This document shows positions 50,715 through 60,930 of a stretch of 64,000 nt of DNA, one piece after another. Source of the DNA: Nitrincola schmidtii (lineage in GTDB: Bacteria; Pseudomonadota; Gammaproteobacteria; Pseudomonadales; Balneatricaceae); contig NZ_WBOL01000005.1 of the NCBI RefSeq assembly GCF_008973715.1, positions 140,991 through 204,990 on the forward strand, read 5' to 3'. The notes under the pieces were generated by a model. That model ran no database searches. It saw nothing but the letters and a program-made list of their open reading frames with translations, and had not been told where the DNA came from. Position 1 is the first letter of the stretch; each line of letters opens with the position of its first letter. A program made the position numbers and the translations under genes.

Positions 50715-50720
50715 TCTAAG

Positions 50721-50752
50721 TAGTTTATCTATGTAGTTTATCTATGTAGTTT
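50721..50752. repeat. 13-bp tandem repeat
   Basis: Two and a half copies of TAGTTTATCTATG lie between the phaB terminator and the DUF349 gene end. No role is evident. Confidence 0.8.
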
Positions 50753-50779
50753 TTAAAAGTTTCTAATCGGTATGGTAAA

Positions 50780-52966
50780 TTAATATTGATCCAACAGTTG
50801 CTGAAAGCGCTCATCTAAATCTGGATAGTGTTCAGCATAGTCTTCTTCTTGCCACTCACTTACAAGGTTCGCTAGCTCGATAGTTTGTTCTTCAGCAGAG
50901 GGTGTTTCTAGCGCTTCTTCTAGACGTTCCATCTGATATTCCATACGCAGATATTGGTCGGATTCTGGGCTAGGTTGATTTAATAAAATTTCCAGTCTGA
51001 CGCAGAGTAAACGGGCGGATAACTCTTCTTGAGAGCGTTGATGTTGCTGATGAGCCCGTAAACGTGAGAAGAGTAGATCACCTTGTTCTCTAAAAGCTTT
51101 CCAGAGTTGACGCTCACGTTTATGTTCGGCAGAACCTATCTGTTTCCACTCGGATTGCAATTCTTTGAATCGATGAGTTGCCGCAGGGAATTCAGCTTCC
51201 TCGGAAGCAGCAAGCTGAGAGGCTTCCTCTACTATGGCTTGCTTGGCTTTGGCGCATTCTTGGCGATAACCACTCAATGCACTATCGGCACGCTCTATCA
51301 AGGCATTGAAGCGCTCTTGCAGCGGTTTTCCAGGAGCTCGATCAACAGGCGAAAACTCACGCCATTCCGTTTTCGCTTTCTTTAGAATCAACTCTATAGC
51401 GGTCCAATCTGGGTTAGACCAGTCTAAGGATTCATAATAACTTTCAATCAACTGGCAGATTTGCTCCCGCTGTGAAAGATTCCACGCGCGCACGCGACTT
51501 TGCTCACGAAAATGCTGTTCACAAGGAGCATAAGCCAGTTTAGAGGCTTTATGAAATCTGTCCCATAGGGATTTTACGGATACGGAAACCTTTTGATCAA
51601 GCTCTTTCCACTGCTGCTGCAAGGCACGTATATGTTGTGCTTTCTCGTTAGCGGGTAAGTCAATATCAATCAGTGCTTCCATTGCCACACACAGTAGCTC
51701 TTTTTCAGCTAGAACACTGTGTTGTTGCTGTTGTTCATTCTCAGCGGCTGTTCTCAACTGTTCTTTTACATCACGGCGTTTCTGCTGCAGGCTATTAATC
51801 ACTTCAGTTAGCAAGACTGACTGTGGATGTGCAGGAAATTCATCAGGCCAATCTTTAAAGACCTGACAGAGTAATTTGGCTTGCTCAACACTTTGATCAA
51901 TTTGTTCAATGGTCGCCGCTGTTTCGACGTGTTCATTCAGAAGCCTGAAAGCATCAGTGTTATCAAGGATTGTGGCTAGGCATTTAAGCAGCTGATTCAG
52001 TTGAAAACACTCATGCTGCTGAGAGGCATTGAGTGGTTGTTGAGTGATTAAATCCAATTGCTTATGGTAGTGTTCAAGTTGATCGGGAGTAACACTGAAG
52101 TAGTGATCACTCTGAACACTAATGGACTCTTTGATAGCAAGAAGATCTTCAGTTAACTGCTGCTGTTGGGCTTGTATTTCCGCTTCAACCACTAGTTGAG
52201 CTTGAATGGTTTCTAGTTGTTGTTCAAGCTGCTGTTGCAGTTGACTAAAAGCTGAACGTTGTAAATCAGTCGCTAAACTTGCGTGAGACTGCCACTGTTG
52301 AGTCAAATACTCAAACCTCACTTTCAGATGGCGATCATCTTGGGCGTTAATCAGGTCGGTCATTTGCTGAATTAGTTCATCGCAATGACAGAGTGCTTCT
52401 TGTTGTTCAATTAACTGTTGTTGCTTGTGCTTTTGCTGGTCACGAATAATGCGATAGACCGCTTTGTCATGTATTTTTGCGTAGCTATAAACTTCAGAAA
52501 TTAAGGGTTCTTCATCTAGTCGCTTTGCTGCTATTTGACGTGTTGAGGCTATAGCAGCATGCATGGCTAATTTAGCTAGCAGGGGTTGCGTGTTTATATT
52601 AGCAATGAAATGGTTGTGCAGTGTGGCATTAGCAGTCGCACAAAGTAGAGCTGTAACAGCTGCTGAATCGAGCAGTTCAAGCTGATCGAGCGATAAAGAT
52701 TCAGTCTCATAAAGTTGATCAATACGAGTTGATACGGCTTTGATCACAGTATCGTTTTCAGAATGTGTTAAAAGCTCAAGTAGCTTGGCACTGTCATCAA
52801 GACATAAAATTGCCGCAACACGTACATCCTGATCAGGATCATGCATGGCTAGCTGCCAAAGCTTCTCAGCATCTGACGGTTTGCGTGGGTTAAGTTTCGT
52901 TACTGCGTTGATGCGGATTTCCGCATTGGGATGACGCCATCTAGAAATGAACAGGTTTACAAACAT
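50780..52966 (-). CDS. DUF349-domain coiled-coil protein
   Basis: The 728-residue protein starts with HEAT-like repeats (RWRHPNAEIRINAVTKL, HDPDQDVRVAAILCL), continues as a long Gln-rich helical rod, and carries DUF349 repeats in its C-terminal half (LQQQWKELDQ, SLWDRFHKAS, TEWREFSPVDRAPGKPLQERF, LQSEWKQIG). It has no signal peptide, so it is cytoplasmic. DUF349 proteins are widespread in gammaproteobacteria but their role is unknown to me. It is alone on its strand. Confidence 0.88.
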   Translation of the reverse strand: MFVNLFISRWRHPNAEIRINAVTKLNPRKPSDAEKLWQLAMHDPDQDVRVAAILCLDDSAKLLELLTHSENDTVIKAVSTRIDQLYETESLSLDQLELLDSAAVTALLCATANATLHNHFIANINTQPLLAKLAMHAAIASTRQIAAKRLDEEPLISEVYSYAKIHDKAVYRIIRDQQKHKQQQLIEQQEALCHCDELIQQMTDLINAQDDRHLKVRFEYLTQQWQSHASLATDLQRSAFSQLQQQLEQQLETIQAQLVVEAEIQAQQQQLTEDLLAIKESISVQSDHYFSVTPDQLEHYHKQLDLITQQPLNASQQHECFQLNQLLKCLATILDNTDAFRLLNEHVETAATIEQIDQSVEQAKLLCQVFKDWPDEFPAHPQSVLLTEVINSLQQKRRDVKEQLRTAAENEQQQQHSVLAEKELLCVAMEALIDIDLPANEKAQHIRALQQQWKELDQKVSVSVKSLWDRFHKASKLAYAPCEQHFREQSRVRAWNLSQREQICQLIESYYESLDWSNPDWTAIELILKKAKTEWREFSPVDRAPGKPLQERFNALIERADSALSGYRQECAKAKQAIVEEASQLAASEEAEFPAATHRFKELQSEWKQIGSAEHKRERQLWKAFREQGDLLFSRLRAHQQHQRSQEELSARLLCVRLEILLNQPSPESDQYLRMEYQMERLEEALETPSAEEQTIELANLVSEWQEEDYAEHYPDLDERFQQLLDQY

Positions 52967-53096
52967 CAGTCACCGTAACCGAACCTAAATCCGGTAATCC
53001 TTTAAAATGGTCAACCTCCAAAGGAGGGAGCTTATTCTAACGGTGGCAGGTACTGCAATAAAAGACCTGAATGGAAATGAATTCAAATATAGTTAG

Positions 53097-54311
53097 TTAG
53101 ATGCTCAGATCAACGTGTTGAATTAGTCCTGCCTTACCCTGATCTGAAACGTAAATGCCTGTCGAACGGATCACTCCAAGTCGTTCATCACCCAGAGAAT
53201 TATTGAGCGTGAAGGGGGTGTCAGCGTTACCTAAATAAATGGCACCAATCCCCGCATCTTTTAAGCTAATCAGTTGTTGGCTATCACTGGTGCCAGGTTT
53301 AAACCAAAGTTTCAAGTGCTCGAAAATAAAGTCGTTTTCATCAATCCAGCCGTTTCCATCATCGTCATATTGGGTTAATTCCTTAAATCCATCGCCGGTT
53401 TTAGCACCAAAAAGCTCACTTCCGTCATTGATCTTGCCGTCACCATTTCGATCTAAAGCGAGAAATGCAGAGTTTTGACCCAAGGTTGGAATCCATTCTT
53501 GTTGCCCATCAATGGTTAAATCAAACTCAAAGCGCTGCTGACTTAACTCCGCTGCACGCCCATCAAAGCTGATCACTAATGGGTCTTTAAGCGCTGCACC
53601 TAAACTTAAAGAAAACGCTCTTTCTTGCAGTAGTTCTCGGCTCATGTTCAAGTCAATATCGATATTTATCTCTTGACCCTCGCTGGTTTTAATGACCCCT
53701 TGAGCCCTGAATTGACCGGTTTCTTGCTGATAGAAACGTTCGTTGACTTGATACTCAAGACTGGCTCTTTCATTCGGCGTCATTGGCATTGTTTGAGGAT
53801 TTGACACTGCAGTAGGTGGCGCTTGAGCCTCAATGGGAATATTGCTTGAAGTGTTAGAGTCTTTAGGTATTCTCAAATCGGTGATGCTGAATTCGATCTC
53901 TTTACCCGTTAGGCTAGAGAGTAATGTTTTTATCAGAGAAATACGCATCCTGTCTTCAGGAGACAGCTCTAAAAAATCCCCGTCCTCTTCGGCATCAACT
54001 GTGGATAGTGAAGAGGTAGCTTTGACAGCTTGGGCATCATTCAGGTTATTCTGCAAGGCGTTATTGTAAGTCTCTACTTTTTTACCCATGTTATCAGCTT
54101 TATTGCTAAGCTGATTATCGCCAGCTTGTTTTCTAATAGACTCGTAGGTTACTAAACTATTGCTTTCGCTGATATGTTGATGACGAAATTGCATTTCGGT
54201 CATCTGGCCGTTACGACCAGGCATACGAATATCCAGTTGCTCTTCGCGACTGTAACGTGTCGTGGCTTGATAGATGCTATTTAGCTGTAGCTGTGATGAT
54301 TCGATACGCAT
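53097..54311 (-). CDS. unknown protein with two EF-hand-like calcium loops
   Basis: The 404-residue protein has no signal peptide. Its first 240 residues are polar and match nothing I know. Near residues 287-299 is DRNGDGKINDGSE and near 316-327 DDDGNGWIDEND, two 12-13-residue Asp/Asn-Gly loops of the EF-hand or RTX-associated type, followed by LKLWFKPGTSDSQQLISL. The same two-loop block is found in secreted calcium-binding proteins of other bacteria. Whether it is exported without a signal is unknown. It is alone between two minus-strand genes. Confidence 0.8.
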   Translation of the reverse strand: MRIESSQLQLNSIYQATTRYSREEQLDIRMPGRNGQMTEMQFRHQHISESNSLVTYESIRKQAGDNQLSNKADNMGKKVETYNNALQNNLNDAQAVKATSSLSTVDAEEDGDFLELSPEDRMRISLIKTLLSSLTGKEIEFSITDLRIPKDSNTSSNIPIEAQAPPTAVSNPQTMPMTPNERASLEYQVNERFYQQETGQFRAQGVIKTSEGQEINIDIDLNMSRELLQERAFSLSLGAALKDPLVISFDGRAAELSQQRFEFDLTIDGQQEWIPTLGQNSAFLALDRNGDGKINDGSELFGAKTGDGFKELTQYDDDGNGWIDENDFIFEHLKLWFKPGTSDSQQLISLKDAGIGAIYLGNADTPFTLNNSLGDERLGVIRSTGIYVSDQGKAGLIQHVDLSI

Positions 54312-54420
54312 GGCCGATCCCTATAGAGACGTCAGGGGCTCTTCTCTGAAGTAGCTATCGGCGAAGGCGCGTATAACTTAAATGTTAACTGCGTGACTCT
54401 ATAATAGACTGTAGATCAAT

Positions 54421-54849
54421 CTATTTGGCAATTAGCTCTAAATCACCATCGACGTAAAACCAGCGGTCATTATCTTTACGAAAGCGAGAAGTTTCTCTTA
54501 AAAGACCATCACCCTCTGGACTTTCGAAACTGGCTTCGAAGGTTACTTCCCCGGTGCTATCAGTCGCCAAACCATCTTTTGTAGATAGAATTTTCAATTC
54601 AATCCAGTTGGTGATTTGTGTTTGCTCCATTAACAGTTCGTGATCTTCTTCACGGCGATTCTCAGGTGCAGTGCTATCGACTAAGTAGTCGATAGCACCT
54701 ACTGAAAAAGCACTGTAGCGTGAACGCATTAATGCTTCAGCTGTCTTCGCTGGACGGCTGCCATTAATGGCCGGTCCACAACAAAAATTAAAGGGTTTGC
54801 CAGACTGACAAGGGCAGAGTTGATCGGTGCTAGATTGATCCTGCAACAT
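54421..54849 (-). CDS. ychJ: YchJ-family SEC-C domain protein
   Basis: The 142-residue protein has the N-terminal SEC-C zinc motif CPCQSGKPFNFCCGP and the UPF0225 core AEALMRSRYSAFSVGAIDYLVDST. YchJ has no firmly known function; the zinc motif is shared with SecA and points to metal and possibly ribosome or Sec binding. It is divergent from sbcB. Confidence 0.93.
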   Translation of the reverse strand: MLQDQSSTDQLCPCQSGKPFNFCCGPAINGSRPAKTAEALMRSRYSAFSVGAIDYLVDSTAPENRREEDHELLMEQTQITNWIELKILSTKDGLATDSTGEVTFEASFESPEGDGLLRETSRFRKDNDRWFYVDGDLELIAK

Positions 54850-54962
54850 AGGGTGGTACCTATAGGGTGATACAAAATTAAATGTCTGATAGTCTTCAGC
54901 ATAGCATGGCTGCTAAGCCATATAAACGATATGGATAATCGACTTTAGCACGAGAGTTTTGC

Positions 54963-56414
54963 ATGACCCAAGAACCTACTTTCTATTGGCATGATTACGA
55001 AACATCCGGCACGGACCCAAAAAGGGATCGTCCAATGCAGTTTGCCGGTGTGAGAACAGACATGAATTTCAAAATTATCGGTGAGCCTTTGGTGCTTTAT
55101 TGCGCTCCGGCTGATGATTTTGTTCCGAATCCTATGGCAAGCTTGATTACCGGAATTACTCCTCAAAAAGCCTTGCAAGAAGGCGTCTGTGAAGCTGAAT
55201 TTATTCAGCGAATACATGCTGAATTATCAAAACCCGGTACCTGCGCCGTTGGCTATAACAGTTTACGTTTTGATGATGAAGTGACTCGATACACTCTCTA
55301 CCGTAATTTCTATGATCCCTATGCACGTGAATGGCAAAACGGTTGTTCACGATGGGATATTATCGATATGGTTCGGCTGACTCGAACCCTTCGTCCCCAG
55401 GGTATTAAGTGGCCCAATTATGATACTGGAGCACCGAGTCTTAGGTTAGAAGACTTAACTAAAGCCAATGGCTTGTCCCATGATCAAGCCCATGATGCGT
55501 TATCGGATGTGTGGGCAACGATTGCGCTGGCTAAACTGATTAAGGAAAAACAGCCTAGCCTGTTCGAGTATGTTTTCAAAAATAGAGGGAAGCAAGCCGT
55601 CAGAGAGATGCTGGATACGCAGACCATGAAACCCGTTCTGCATATTTCCTCTCGTTATCCGGCCGAATTAGGCAATATGGCCGTTGCTGCTCCCATTGCA
55701 GAACATCCCGTAAACCGAAATGCAGTCATTGTCTGGGATCTTCGACATGATCCCGCACCTTTGCTGGATCTGTCTGTAGAAGAGATCAAAACACTGTTAT
55801 ACACCCATCATAAAGAGTTACCCAAAGATGCACCTAAAGTGCCTTTAAAGCTCGTGCATATCAATCGTTGCCCTGTGTTAGCACCCGCAAAAATGCTGAG
55901 TCCAAATGAAACGAAACGCTGGAAAATTGTCGGTGATCAATGTCGAGTGCATCTAGCGAACTTGCGTCAAACACGCGATACATGGCTACCCAAACTACAA
56001 GCACTTTATGCTGAAAATGACCTGCCAATGGATAAAAATCCTGACCACATGCTATACAGTGGCGGTTTTTTCAGCGATTCAGATCGACATTTAATGGAAG
56101 AGGTACGACAAACACCGCCAGCCCTTTTACAAGGCCTGAATCCACCGTTTCAAGACTCACGTTTACCCGAACTACTGCTAAGATATAAAGCACGGAACTT
56201 CAGTTATGTGTTAACGGAAGAGGAGCAGCAGCAATGGGAAGAGTATCGAAGTCGACAGCTTCTGGGACCTGACAATGATGGCTGCTTAACCATTACACAG
56301 ATGTTTGATGAACTTAATCGCATTGCGACTGAAAAAGAGTTAAGCCCGACTGAACAGCATATTTTGGAAGAGTTAGCGCTGTATGCAGAGTCCATCTATC
56401 CAATGGAGTTTTAA
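54963..56414 (+). CDS. sbcB: Exodeoxyribonuclease I
   Basis: ExoI degrades single-stranded DNA 3' to 5' and takes part in mismatch repair and recombination. The 483-residue protein (E. coli 475) has the DEDDh motif FYWHDYETSGTDP with Asp11 and Glu13, YNSLRFDDEVTRY, and AHDALSDVWAT, followed by the ExoI C-terminal domain. A secreted-protein gene starts right after its stop. Confidence 0.96.
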   Translation: MTQEPTFYWHDYETSGTDPKRDRPMQFAGVRTDMNFKIIGEPLVLYCAPADDFVPNPMASLITGITPQKALQEGVCEAEFIQRIHAELSKPGTCAVGYNSLRFDDEVTRYTLYRNFYDPYAREWQNGCSRWDIIDMVRLTRTLRPQGIKWPNYDTGAPSLRLEDLTKANGLSHDQAHDALSDVWATIALAKLIKEKQPSLFEYVFKNRGKQAVREMLDTQTMKPVLHISSRYPAELGNMAVAAPIAEHPVNRNAVIVWDLRHDPAPLLDLSVEEIKTLLYTHHKELPKDAPKVPLKLVHINRCPVLAPAKMLSPNETKRWKIVGDQCRVHLANLRQTRDTWLPKLQALYAENDLPMDKNPDHMLYSGGFFSDSDRHLMEEVRQTPPALLQGLNPPFQDSRLPELLLRYKARNFSYVLTEEEQQQWEEYRSRQLLGPDNDGCLTITQMFDELNRIATEKELSPTEQHILEELALYAESIYPMEF

Positions 56415-56417
56415 GTG

Positions 56418-56996
56418 ATGAAATGGGCGCCTGCTGCTGGGTGTCTTCTCGTCACTTCACTCACTTTTTCGCTGGCTGCAGAACCGGTGCAGTATGAGGT
56501 AGTGATGCCTGATGATTATACTGAAGGGCGTTTTCATGGCAGAGATGTGTTTGAGCGCAGAGAAGGATGGCAATCGTTTGACCCTGAAGTCATGCCAGAG
56601 GTCTATCCATCTGAACCCCTACCTTTGCCAGAACCTGTCGTGATCATGTATTCACCAACGATAGTAGAACCGGTCGTTCAGGAGTTGATGAATCGTCCAG
56701 AACCCACACCGCCCTTAACAGGAGAAGATCGAATTTTTGCTGAAATACGCGAAGATATTCGTGAGCAGCAGTGTTTCGCGCTCGGACTCAGTCGTGATTG
56801 TGATCCTGATGTTGGTTTTACCGGTGAGATTACCTTGGAAACTGACACAGGAAGAACAGTGGGTAGCGAAATGCTGGGCGCTTCAAACTTCTATCGTCGT
56901 TTAGAAGCCTTAGATGAGGAGCCTGATATCGAAGAACGATTCAGGCTCCTTGAGGAGTCTTTTGCCCCTGATTTCACCCCGATCTTTGGTGATTAA
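56418..56996 (+). CDS. unknown secreted protein
   Basis: I do not recognise this 192-residue protein. It has a signal peptide (about residues 1-21, cut after SLA) and a Pro/Glu-rich body (EPLPLPEPVV, PEPTPPLTGEDR), acidic overall, with two Cys (REQQCFALG, SRDCDPD) that could form a disulfide. ATG 56418 is preferred to the GTG at 56415 that abuts the sbcB stop. It may be co-transcribed with sbcB. No lipobox is present, so it should be periplasmic. Confidence 0.8.
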   Translation: MKWAPAAGCLLVTSLTFSLAAEPVQYEVVMPDDYTEGRFHGRDVFERREGWQSFDPEVMPEVYPSEPLPLPEPVVIMYSPTIVEPVVQELMNRPEPTPPLTGEDRIFAEIREDIREQQCFALGLSRDCDPDVGFTGEITLETDTGRTVGSEMLGASNFYRRLEALDEEPDIEERFRLLEESFAPDFTPIFGD

Positions 56997-57015
56997 GGGC
57001 GGTACGGTATCTCAA

Positions 57016-59865
57016 TCAATGGAAACGGCTGTCTGAGCGTTGCTGAATTAAACGTTCACTACCACTCAAGTCGGGTGCATCAACACTCTCCTCAAATTCA
57101 GGCAGAAAACCACCAAAGCTTCTAATTTGATACTGGCGTTGCGTTAACAACTCCAGCTGTTCAATCAGATCAGCTGAAGTGACTTGAGCTACTTGATCTG
57201 CCAGCAGTTGGTGAGTAGTAAATTCATTGTCGCGATCCAGTTCACGCCAGTAGCGCTGTGAGCGTTCCGATAAACGCATATCAGGTTGTAGCAATCTTGA
57301 CTGTAGACCTTGACGAAATTCGTCAAGCTGCTCATCGCTTAGAGCTTCAAGATCGGCATGAGTTTGCTCAATAAACTGATCGTAATACTCTTCCAGCTGA
57401 ATAGGGTGTGTTACCGGTGATTGAACGATCAAAGCGATGCCAGGAACATCTCCCATGGGAAGGTAATTGGCAAACACGATATAACCTAGCTGACGTTGAG
57501 TACGAAGTTGGGAATAGAAAGGCGTTGAAATAACCTCGTTCAGGAGCGCAACGCGAGCGCGTTGTTCCAAACTTCTATCACTCCCTTGAAGATAGCGAAC
57601 TAACGTAGCATCTGGGTGCTCTAGCAGCAGAGTATCTGTCAGGCGTTCATCCGTGGGTATATCGACGACAGGTACGTGAATCCCTGTCACCGCATGAGTA
57701 TCCGATAGCAAAATGGACTGCACCCGCTGGCTCATTTCTGAGGCAGTTTCTGCGGTCAGATTACCATGAGCTAAAACCCTGACTTCAGTTTCTACAAACA
57801 GTTCACTGAGGAATTGTTGTAACTGCTCGGGTGTGATGGTTTCTAGAACAGCCAAGCGATCTTCTGTGCTCCAGCGAGACATTAAACTGGTAAACAGCTG
57901 TTGCATTGCTAATTGATAGGGTCCTTCTTGACGCTGATTAATCAACTGTTCCTGTAATTGAACTTTTACACGCTCAAAACGTGACGCTGTCACGTCGGGT
58001 GTACGAAGCGTTTCGAGTAAGGTTTCTAACATTAATGGTTGCTTGTCGTTATAGCCAGACAGCTGCATGGAGATTCCACGAAGATGCGGATAGATAGAGA
58101 CATTTAAGCCCGCTAATGACGCGTCATATAACACTGGGTTTAATTGATCATTAAGCACGCGAGAATAAAGATCTAGCATGACAGCATTTTCAGGACTTGC
58201 CATGGCTAGATGAGTCATGATGGCGACGAATATATCAGCGCGAGGACGCAGAAATTGCTGATCTTGTTGAAACCACAGAGTAAACCCAGGCTCTTGGATC
58301 AGGGTTACAGGGAGTTCAGACGCATTCGCTTCTCTTTCAACGAGTTCTATTGAATTAGGAATGAATGGGTTAAGCGAGCGCAACGTCATGCCTTCGTGAG
58401 CTTGCGGCTGTAACCACAGTGCAATGCGCTCTGCAGTGATAGGTGCAAATCTAAAGCCCGCGTTATATCGCGCTTCTACCTGTTCAGCATCAACATCAGG
58501 ATGTTGAATGGATACCAGTAGATTATTTGGATTCAGCTGTTCAAGATACTGACCGATTAAATCGGCTTCAAATGAGTCAAGCAAATAGGGTGCTTTTAGC
58601 AAATATTCAGCTGGGTAAACTTGCTGAAGCTGGGCCAATATCATCACTTCGCGAATAGCAGGTGGTTGGTCGCGAAATTTAAACTCGAGATCAGCCAGTT
58701 GACGAATTTCTTCATAAAGGTTGGCGTCAATCCCTTCATTTTTCAACAAAGCTATATAAGCAAAAACCTGCTCAATGATTGAATCAACTTGCTCTAAACC
58801 CGCTTCAGTCAAATCAATGCTGATTTGAAAGGCTGCTTGATTGGGCAGGTCGATCGCAGTGAAAGCGGATAAACCGTTAGCCAGTTCCGCTTCTTTTAAT
58901 ATTGAGAATAGGCTTCCTTCGCCCTCATAACCTATCAGGCTAGCAATAAAGTAAAGTGGTTTACTGCGCCAATCCTCACGGATGGGATCAATGGGAAAGA
59001 GAAGCGATACATTGCGTTGCTGGCGCAGGGTTTGAATTTCAAGTTCTAGAGGAAGCGTTCCTTCCGTAAACAGCGCTACTTCGTCAGCAAATGCGCTGGC
59101 ATTAAAGTTGGCTATCTCGCTGAAACGCATCTCAACGAGTTCTTGCAATTCATCAAGGGATTGAGGACCGCTGACCACTAAACTCATTAGGTTAGCTGAG
59201 TAGTATTGATAATACAGATCAATCAGTGCATCGCGAATGGATTGATCGTCAGTATTGGATAAAGAGCGCAAATCACCCACGGCAAAGCGGCTCCAAGCAT
59301 GTTCGGGGTTCATGACTTGTTTGGTCACTTCGTGTGCTCGTCTGCGATCATCACGGCGGCGTGCTTGAAACTCCGACTCGACGGCATGTCGCTCTCTATC
59401 AACATATTCAGGTGAAAATAAAGGATCGATAAAGAAACGAGAAAAACGATCTAAAGCGCCAGGCAAGGCTTGAGGACGGATATCGAAAAAGTAATTGGTG
59501 TTTTCGTAGGCAGTAAAGGCATTAAACGAGCCACCATTGGCATTGATGAAAGATTGATAACTGTCTGCCTCTGGAAATTTTTCAGTGCCTAAAAACAGCA
59601 TATGCTCTAAAAAGTGTGCCAATCCGGGAATTGACTCTGGGTTAGCACCCGATCCTACAGCGACATCCATGGATGCTGCAGCTTTCTCTGCTGTAGGATC
59701 GGAAATAAGTAATACTTTCAGTTGGTTGGGTAGAGTTAAAGCACGAAACTCACGTTGATCAAAAGGACTTTGAATCACTTTTGCCATGCTAATGCTGGGC
59801 AGCAAAAGCAAGATAACCACGATGAACATTAACTGAATGGATTTGCGTCCGCTCACGACTGACAT
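57016..59865 (-). CDS. M16-family periplasmic zinc protease (insulinase/pitrilysin type)
   Basis: This large metalloprotease cuts peptides in the periplasm. The 949-residue protein has a signal peptide (about residues 1-28) and the inverted zinc motif HFLEH (His84, Glu87, His88) in GLAHFLEHMLFLGTEKFP, with the distal Glu in RHAVESEF near 165. Like protease III it has four M16-type domains, the later ones inactive. It resembles PtrA (962 residues). The ribosome site AAGGATATCT precedes the ATG. Confidence 0.93.
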   Translation of the reverse strand: MSVVSGRKSIQLMFIVVILLLLPSISMAKVIQSPFDQREFRALTLPNQLKVLLISDPTAEKAAASMDVAVGSGANPESIPGLAHFLEHMLFLGTEKFPEADSYQSFINANGGSFNAFTAYENTNYFFDIRPQALPGALDRFSRFFIDPLFSPEYVDRERHAVESEFQARRRDDRRRAHEVTKQVMNPEHAWSRFAVGDLRSLSNTDDQSIRDALIDLYYQYYSANLMSLVVSGPQSLDELQELVEMRFSEIANFNASAFADEVALFTEGTLPLELEIQTLRQQRNVSLLFPIDPIREDWRSKPLYFIASLIGYEGEGSLFSILKEAELANGLSAFTAIDLPNQAAFQISIDLTEAGLEQVDSIIEQVFAYIALLKNEGIDANLYEEIRQLADLEFKFRDQPPAIREVMILAQLQQVYPAEYLLKAPYLLDSFEADLIGQYLEQLNPNNLLVSIQHPDVDAEQVEARYNAGFRFAPITAERIALWLQPQAHEGMTLRSLNPFIPNSIELVEREANASELPVTLIQEPGFTLWFQQDQQFLRPRADIFVAIMTHLAMASPENAVMLDLYSRVLNDQLNPVLYDASLAGLNVSIYPHLRGISMQLSGYNDKQPLMLETLLETLRTPDVTASRFERVKVQLQEQLINQRQEGPYQLAMQQLFTSLMSRWSTEDRLAVLETITPEQLQQFLSELFVETEVRVLAHGNLTAETASEMSQRVQSILLSDTHAVTGIHVPVVDIPTDERLTDTLLLEHPDATLVRYLQGSDRSLEQRARVALLNEVISTPFYSQLRTQRQLGYIVFANYLPMGDVPGIALIVQSPVTHPIQLEEYYDQFIEQTHADLEALSDEQLDEFRQGLQSRLLQPDMRLSERSQRYWRELDRDNEFTTHQLLADQVAQVTSADLIEQLELLTQRQYQIRSFGGFLPEFEESVDAPDLSGSERLIQQRSDSRFH

Positions 59866-60033
59866 AGATATCCTTTGAAAGGTTAAAACTTAAGTGATTG
59901 CACAATAAGACTTCTTTGTAGCCATAGAGTTCATTTCTGAAAATACTATCAATTAGTCTAAAATGCGCTTATATTTGATCCCGATCATTATATTAGAATC
60001 TAAGCTTAAAAGTGCGTAAAAAGTGAGGTGCCG

Positions 60034-60912
60034 ATGAGACGTTTTACACTTCCTGTCATAACTCTGTTAATTGGGTTGTTTTTAATTCCCTTAGACGCCG
60101 AAGCCCGTCGCTTTGGTGGTGGTATGAGTGGTGGACAATCTTTCTCCACACCTCAGCGTCAAGCCCCGGCTCCTGCTCAGCAGAGACAGCAACAGCAACG
60201 CCAAGATGGGGCTCAGCAAAATCAGACTGCTCGTCCAGGTATGGGTGGTCTAATGGGTGGCTTACTTGCGGGTGGACTCTTAGCTGCTCTGTTCATGGGT
60301 GGTGCATTCGAGGGTATCCAGTTGATGGACATCTTATTAATGGCCCTGCTAGGGTTCTTAGCCTTCAAAGTGATTAAAGGCTTTATGAAGCCAGCTAACG
60401 CCAATCGGGCAGCCTATGCCGGTGCTAACTCACCCAGTGCATTTACCTCACACTCTTCCGATATTTCTCGTAGCGGTTTTATGCCCGAACCTCCGGTATC
60501 TGGATTAGCGTCAAGCTATATGGCTGAGCCATTAGAATTACCGGAATGGTTTGATAAAGCAGCTTTTCTAGAGGGTGCTGGACAGCATTTCACCCATCTT
60601 CAGCGTGTTTGGGATAACCAAGACTGGAATGAGATCGCCACGTATACCTCTGAAGAGATGCTAACCTTGCTGAAGCAAGAGCGTGCAGGTATGGCACATG
60701 ATCAGCATACAGAGGTTGTGTCAGTCATGGCGGAACTCGTCAACTTTATCGATAATAAAGATCATGTCATCGCCAGTGTGAATTTCTACGGTTGGTTGCG
60801 TGAAGACGAAGGCGGCGAAACCGCCGAATTCAGTGAAATTTGGCATTTAAGACGTGATATGGGAGATCAACCAGGAAACTGGATGATTGTCGGAATAGAA
60901 CAACCGTCTTAA
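60034..60912 (+). CDS. Tim44-like domain protein
   Basis: The 292-residue protein has a signal peptide (about residues 1-24, cut after AEA), a Gln/Gly-rich linker (PQRQ to QQRQDGAQQ), a hydrophobic pair with GGLMGGLLAGGLLAALFMGG and MDILLMALLGFLAFKVIKGF, and a C-terminal Tim44-like domain (LPEWFDKAAFLEGAGQHFTHLQRVWD, ending GNWMIVGIEQ). Similar proteins are common in proteobacteria; their role is unknown. ATG 60034 has GAGG 5 bases upstream. Confidence 0.88.
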   Translation: MRRFTLPVITLLIGLFLIPLDAEARRFGGGMSGGQSFSTPQRQAPAPAQQRQQQQRQDGAQQNQTARPGMGGLMGGLLAGGLLAALFMGGAFEGIQLMDILLMALLGFLAFKVIKGFMKPANANRAAYAGANSPSAFTSHSSDISRSGFMPEPPVSGLASSYMAEPLELPEWFDKAAFLEGAGQHFTHLQRVWDNQDWNEIATYTSEEMLTLLKQERAGMAHDQHTEVVSVMAELVNFIDNKDHVIASVNFYGWLREDEGGETAEFSEIWHLRRDMGDQPGNWMIVGIEQPS

Positions 60913-60930
60913 GTTTTATATCCCTTCTCG

